64,000 nt of DNA from CAYXVF01 sp964468125 (GTDB taxonomy: Bacteria > Myxococcota > XYA12-FULL-58-9 > CAYXVF01): the NCBI GenBank assembly GCA_964468125.1, contig CAYXVF010000002.1, positions 1 through 64,000 on the forward strand. Reading direction: 5' to 3'. Both the position numbers and the translations under genes were made by a program. Position 1 is the first letter of the stretch. Each line of letters opens with the position of its first letter. A model generated the notes under the pieces. The model ran no database searches. It was given only the letters and a program-made list of their open reading frames with translations, and had not been told where the DNA came from. Shown in pieces: positions 60,205 through 64,000 of this stretch.

Positions 60205-62557
60205 TTTGAACCTCGGCGGTAAATCGTTCGAGCCACTGAGCGCGCGCCGCGTCATCGGTGAGGACACTCAAGTCTCCTGCCGCGCGTTGCACGTCTACGA
60301 AGTCGCGCAAGAATTGGAAGACCGCCCCCACGGCGAGGGTCTCCGCACGGAGGTAGGTTGCCTGCGCATCGATCAATCGCAGTAGTGGCGCGGTGCCGCT
60401 GGCGTAGGCCTCGGTGGTGATCCGGAGCGACTCGCTCGCCGCATCCGCGCCGGCCCTGGCGAGCCCGATCGAGGGAAAGCTCGCCGAAGCGGCGATGAGG
60501 ACCTCGCGCATTCGCTCCTCGATCCGCTGAGCGCGTTCCCGGCGCTCAAAGGCGAGCCGCATCGCTTCCTCGGCTTCGCGGTCGCGCTCGTAGAAGCGCC
60601 CGGCCCCCTCGAAGAGCGGGTAGGAGAGAAAGGCGCCGACCTGCCAGTCGAGGTCATCGGGAACGGTCAGCTCGAAGCCCGGGGGGAGGCCTTCGATCTC
60701 CAGCTCCTCCGAGCCGACGCCCTCTTTCCAGTAGCGCCAATCGACGGAGGCGGCGAGGCCGAGCTCCGGGACCCAGAAGGCGCGGTTCTTCGAGGACACG
60801 CGACGCTCCTGCGCTTCGATCGCGGCGTCGAGTCGCGCGAGCTCCGGTGATCGACTTTGACTCTCCTGGACCATGAAGTCGACGAAGCGCGCCATGCTGC
60901 TCGGGCGCTCGAGGAGATCGAAAATCGGCTCGAAGCCGCCGAAGGCGTCTTTTCCGACCGCCGCGTCGGCGAGGAGGACCTCCTGATCGAGGGGTAGGTT
61001 GAGCACGCGGTTGAGGACGATCCGCGCCCGACGCACCCGGGCGACCGCGTCGATCAGTCGCTGTTGATCGGTCGCGAGCTGGTTCTCCCAGCGCGGCACT
61101 TCGGCCGGCTCTCCCACGCCCACGCGCTTGCGCAAGCGGGCGAGATCGAGGTTGCTCCGGGTAATGCGCAGGTTTTGCTCCTCGACCTCCCGCTGCGCCT
61201 CCGCGAGGAGCGCATCCAAGTAGGTGAGTGCTGCGAGTTGGGCGATGTCGAGCTCCACCTGTCGCCGTTCCGCTTCTCGACCCGTCTGCAACCGCTCCTG
61301 GATCGAACGGTCCGCCCAGAGCGGCTCGGCGAGCAGGGTCTGGGTCAATCGGGCACTCAAAATGCTCGCGAACTCCGGATTCACCCCGAAGCCCACCCCG
61401 GCCCGGTCGTCGTCGATGAAGCGGGCACCGAGCTGACCGTCGATGTTCGGAAGAAGCGGCGAAAGCGTGAGGTCGACGCTTCGTTCACCGACCACCACCG
61501 CCTGGTTGGCGACGGCCAGCGTCAGGTTGGACTCGACCGCCCGTGCGATCGCCGAGCGCAGGGTCTCGCGTTCCGCCTTGCCCGTGGCGAATTCGCCCAC
61601 CGGCGAAGCTTCGAGGAGCAGCTCCCAACGTGCGTAGAATCCGATCGCCTCCGCCGTCGCAGGGTTGAGGAGGAGCTCGACGCTGTCGTTCGGCAGCGCA
61701 ACGGGCAATGTCTCCGGCGCGCGGCCCTGACGGATCTGCTGGATGTGAATCGCACACTGGCGCGCCAGGCGGTCGAGATTGCGGGACTGGTCGTAGCCCA
61801 GAAGCACGCCGGCTTCGACCGCCCGCCGCCCAAAGGCGCTGAAGCTCTTCACACGAAGGCCGTTGAGTTTTGCGACGAGGTCGCGAACGGCGAGGGGCTC
61901 CACCGCGAACATCGGCGAAAAGACGACCCCGTCGAGCTCCGCCGGGAGCTTCGAGAGGGTTTGCTCGACCGTGTCGTCGAGCTCGACGACGGTGAGGTCG
62001 ATGCCGAGCTCTCTTGCGCGGGCGATTAGTGAGTCTTGGCCTCCAGCCGATGCCGCGGCGGCTGTCCTGGGTCCGAGGATCATCGCGACCCTTCCGGTGC
62101 CGAGGAGGCGCGCGTAGCCGGAGAGCGAAGATTCGAGGGTCGTGGGCGTGACGAGAAGATTCAAGTTCTTCTTGCGCGCGCGGTTTTGCTCAACGAGGAG
62201 ACCTTGGAGGTCGACGTCGACTACGATCGGGGCGATCACCGGCTTGTTGAGTTCGAGCGTGGCGACGGCGCTCGCGCTCACCGGGCCCAGGGCGATCACG
62301 ATATCGACACTTCGATCGGCGAGGGCTCGTTTCAGTCGGGCGACGATGGCGCCGCGATCAAAAGGCGGCACGTTCTCCAGGTCACCGCTGAGCTCGACGT
62401 CGTCGCCTGTGAGCTCCCGGGTTTCGCGTGCCAGACGCTCAACGAAGGGGTCTAGCGCATCGTTTGGGCCGTCGCGGACGAGCGCCAGGGAGACAGAACG
62501 CGCATCAACGTCGGCGGCGTAGCCGACGAGCGCGAAAAAGACGAGCAGCCGCACCAT
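60194..62557 (-). CDS. TolC-type outer-membrane factor fused to an ABC substrate-binding-like domain
   Basis: A 787-residue exported protein. Residues about 20-300 match the ABC_sub_bind (TrpX-like) fold: SLALVRDGPNDALDPFVERL at the start, IVIALGPVSASAVATLELNK, then VAMILGPRTAAAA and KSFSAFGRRAVEAGVLLGYD. The remainder is an outer-membrane efflux (OEP) protein: TLRSAIARAVESNLTLAVAN, two helical repeats and SGTAPLLRLIDAQATYLRAE. Normal TolC proteins are about 450 residues. The start at 62557 has GGGAG six bases upstream. It is the first gene of the RND operon, so it must be the exit duct with an added ligand-binding module. Confidence 0.88.
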   Translation of the reverse strand: MVRLLVFFALVGYAADVDARSVSLALVRDGPNDALDPFVERLARETRELTGDDVELSGDLENVPPFDRGAIVARLKRALADRSVDIVIALGPVSASAVATLELNKPVIAPIVVDVDLQGLLVEQNRARKKNLNLLVTPTTLESSLSGYARLLGTGRVAMILGPRTAAAASAGGQDSLIARARELGIDLTVVELDDTVEQTLSKLPAELDGVVFSPMFAVEPLAVRDLVAKLNGLRVKSFSAFGRRAVEAGVLLGYDQSRNLDRLARQCAIHIQQIRQGRAPETLPVALPNDSVELLLNPATAEAIGFYARWELLLEASPVGEFATGKAERETLRSAIARAVESNLTLAVANQAVVVGERSVDLTLSPLLPNIDGQLGARFIDDDRAGVGFGVNPEFASILSARLTQTLLAEPLWADRSIQERLQTGREAERRQVELDIAQLAALTYLDALLAEAQREVEEQNLRITRSNLDLARLRKRVGVGEPAEVPRWENQLATDQQRLIDAVARVRRARIVLNRVLNLPLDQEVLLADAAVGKDAFGGFEPIFDLLERPSSMARFVDFMVQESQSRSPELARLDAAIEAQERRVSSKNRAFWVPELGLAASVDWRYWKEGVGSEELEIEGLPPGFELTVPDDLDWQVGAFLSYPLFEGAGRFYERDREAEEAMRLAFERRERAQRIEERMREVLIAASASFPSIGLARAGADAASESLRITTEAYASGTAPLLRLIDAQATYLRAETLAVGAVFQFLRDFVDVQRAAGDLSVLTDDAARAQWLERFTAEVQNAP

Positions 62558-62807
62558 AGAACACTCCCTCGCTGCCCTATGCCTCACGTGGCGGCGGCGC
62601 TCAATGGTGGATCGATCACACTCGTGTCGGCCAGTCAGCGACCTTCAGCGCCTCAGAGCTGCTCGAAGATTCTCTTCACCGCGTAGGCCACGCGCGTGCA
62701 GCTGCTCCTCCACCCGGAAATGGATCTCCGCAAGTACGTCTAGGTCGTTTCAGGGAGAGAAGTCGTGATCGGGATCGTTGATCCGGCTGATCGCCTTTGC
62801 CCACCGA

Positions 62808-62945
62808 CTAGGTGGTGTAACCGTCGAAATTCGCTTTGAAGTTTCCGGCGGTCAAAACCTGGATCTCTTCGGTCAGCGCTTGGTTCGACGCGCCCGCCAC
62901 CACCAGCATGCTGACCACGACAATCGAGATGCGCTTCACGCTCAT
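62808..62945 (-). CDS. Short secreted peptide (45 aa)
   Basis: ATG start with a strong GGGGGAG two to seven bases upstream. The frame encodes a basic start (MSVKR), a hydrophobic signal (ISIVVVSMLVVAGAS) and then a short mature part (EEIQVLTAGNFKANFDGYTT). It would release about 22 residues. Too short for most gene callers. The large antisense frame in this phase running upstream to 63980 is ignored. It could also be a truncated gene. Confidence 0.5.
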   Translation of the reverse strand: MSVKRISIVVVSMLVVAGASNQALTEEIQVLTAGNFKANFDGYTT

Positions 62946-63065
62946 GACTCTCCCCCTTCGTGTGCTCGATTCATGCGCACGGGCGGCCTTCGGCTCAAGG
63001 GAAACGAGTTGCCCCATCTCGGCGGGTGGTGCCATAGAGCCCCTCGGTTCCTGAGGACGTTTTTC

Positions 63066-64000
63066 ATGGCGCGAATACACATCAGCGCGAGCTCCCGCAT
63101 CACCGCCGTTTTCGCGCTCTTCGCGGGACTTGCTGTCGCGGATCGTGCCCGGGCGCAAACCCCCTACGATCCGAACCAGCCGGTGGATGTTTCGCCCACC
63201 ATCGTGAGCGCGCCACCAGCGGTCCTCTCCCAAGGCGGCGCCTATATCGGCATCGCCGAAGGGGTCGCGGGCATGAAGTTCAACCCCGCAGCACTGGGCA
63301 ACCGCTTCGCCTACTTCGGCAACGACTGGTTCGATTGGGACTGGAACATCGATTTCACGATCCTCGCACCATCGGACCTTCTCGAGGTTGATTTTTTCAA
63401 CAGCGGTCGTGAGAGTTTGAACGTCGACGGCTTCACCAATTACAACCTCGGATTCAGCGTCTACCTCGGCCGTTTCGGCTTGGGCATCAATGCCTCGAAC
63501 AGTGCGATCGACGAATGCGGACCCAATGTCACGAGCTGCGGCGGTCTGTTCAATGCTCAGGGGAACCGGACGCAGATCTCTGTGATCCGGCTCGGAGCGG
63601 GCTACGCCTTCCTGGACGGTGACCTCGTCGCCGGCGCGAGCTTCGTGGGGCCGGTCCTCCAGTTCTCGGTCAACGGCGACGACTCGGCGAGCCCGGGCAT
63701 TTCCGGGGCAGGGATCGAGCTGGGTCTGCTCTGGCGTCCCGTGCACGAGCCCTACCGAATTGGGCTCGCCTTCACCCCGGCTGTGAGCGGTCTGGTCGAC
63801 CGGAGTGAGGGAGACAGGGTCGGCGACCGGCTCCTGCCGCCGGAGCTTCAGTTGCCTTGGACACTGGGTATTGGCACGGCCTACAGTGTTGGTACGCGAC
63901 CCATGAATCTGCGGGCGAGTTTTGGCGATGAGAGCATCGAAGGCGACGACTACGAGGCCTACGAGCGTGGCCATCAACAAGTCGCACTCGACCTCGTGCT
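63066..64000 (+). CDS. Outer-membrane barrel (FadL/PorV-like), truncated by window end
   Basis: The first 311 residues of a longer protein. Signal peptide ITAVFALFAGLAVADRARAQ. The hatch-like GMKFNPAALGNRFAYFGND then beta-strand alternation (YNLGFSVYLGRFGLGINAS, ELGLLWRPVHEPYRIGLAFT) fits an outer-membrane transporter of the FadL/PorV superfamily. It runs beyond the window. Divergent from the small peptide, sharing a 120-bp promoter region. Confidence 0.83.
   Translation, partial: MARIHISASSRITAVFALFAGLAVADRARAQTPYDPNQPVDVSPTIVSAPPAVLSQGGAYIGIAEGVAGMKFNPAALGNRFAYFGNDWFDWDWNIDFTILAPSDLLEVDFFNSGRESLNVDGFTNYNLGFSVYLGRFGLGINASNSAIDECGPNVTSCGGLFNAQGNRTQISVIRLGAGYAFLDGDLVAGASFVGPVLQFSVNGDDSASPGISGAGIELGLLWRPVHEPYRIGLAFTPAVSGLVDRSEGDRVGDRLLPPELQLPWTLGIGTAYSVGTRPMNLRASFGDESIEGDDYEAYERGHQQVALDLV

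Noticed and set aside
62645..62743. 33-codon protein-like stretch on the minus strand between the efflux operon and the small peptide (VLAEIHFRVEEQLHARGLRG)
   Set aside because: No start codon with a ribosome site and bounded by stops; at most a gene remnant.
62808..63980. 390-codon minus frame whose end holds the 45-codon peptide
   Set aside because: Upstream part is antisense to the divergent barrel gene; only the last 45 codons have a ribosome site and signal peptide.

Overview
The window is high-GC bacterial DNA that reads as Myxococcota (deltaproteobacterial). The clues are a zinc-ribbon/GYF protein with an AgmX/PglI-type (TonB-like) C-terminal domain, an OmpA-type lipoprotein with thrombospondin type-3 acidic repeats, a cysteine-rich DUF4215-type (myxobacterial disulfide repeat) lipoprotein, many lipoproteins and TPR/HEAT proteins, and an orphan NtrC-type regulator. 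Two runs of exactly 100 N (48048-48147 and 51812-51911) show a scaffolded draft assembly. Both gaps sit inside repeats. Coding density is high, with many 1-14 bp start/stop overlaps.

Layout. 1-272 is a hairpin-forming tandem repeat array. 291-8946 (minus) holds nadC-birA-secreted protein, then an operon of a GspE-N/receiver/TPR protein, a GltJ/AgmX-like zinc-ribbon-GYF transmembrane protein and a GspE-N/GAF-like/HEAT protein. 9112-13545 (plus) runs from a membrane protein through two lipoproteins (DUF4398-like, OmpA-like) into an ExbB-ExbD-TonB set. 13618-16737 is a large BNR/sortilin-type lipoprotein. 16741-18218 (minus) is a 2Fe-2S ferredoxin coupled to a radical SAM/SPASM-like protein, and 18219-19159 holds unannotated small ORFs ahead of a sigma-54 regulator at 19160.

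20573-31972 is a mixed housekeeping/accessory stretch: lipoprotein, C15-like protein, adenine deaminase, DUF2252 lipoprotein, FadL-type barrel, EEP hydrolase, TetR regulator, AlkD-like HEAT protein, thioesterase and a degenerate M42-like protein. 31994-47601 carries pssA, a coiled-coil protein, class II ribonucleotide reductase, a degenerate receiver-kinase, an SpmA-SpmB fusion, a V8-like protease, coaX plus a coupled unknown, a LytM lipoprotein, tadA, a SulP transporter and sdaA.

47687-49262 is an RNA locus: tRNA-Ser(CGA), the small SRP RNA, and a tandem array of tRNA-Ser 5'-half fragments that ends in an intact tRNA-Ser(GGA). A further truncated tRNA-Ser copy lies beyond a broken DUF4215 gene. 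49299-56018 holds an ABC-F ATPase, a frameshifted SH3-like protein, a second probable copy of the hairpin array in the gap, a phosphodiester glycosidase, NnrU, a CIA30 protein, an acyl-CoA-binding protein, a HAD phosphatase and a remnant of an alcohol dehydrogenase. 56058-62557 (minus) is a tripartite RND efflux operon whose outer-membrane factor carries an N-terminal ABC substrate-binding-like domain. The window ends with a 45-residue secreted peptide gene and a divergent, truncated outer-membrane barrel gene.

The most promising unexplained signals are the tRNA-Ser-derived repeat array, the substrate-binding/TolC fusion, the duplicated hairpin array, the radical SAM/ferredoxin pair facing coupled small ORFs, and the GltJ-like/GspE-N operon. 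All functional calls come from reading the translated sequence; no database search was run.
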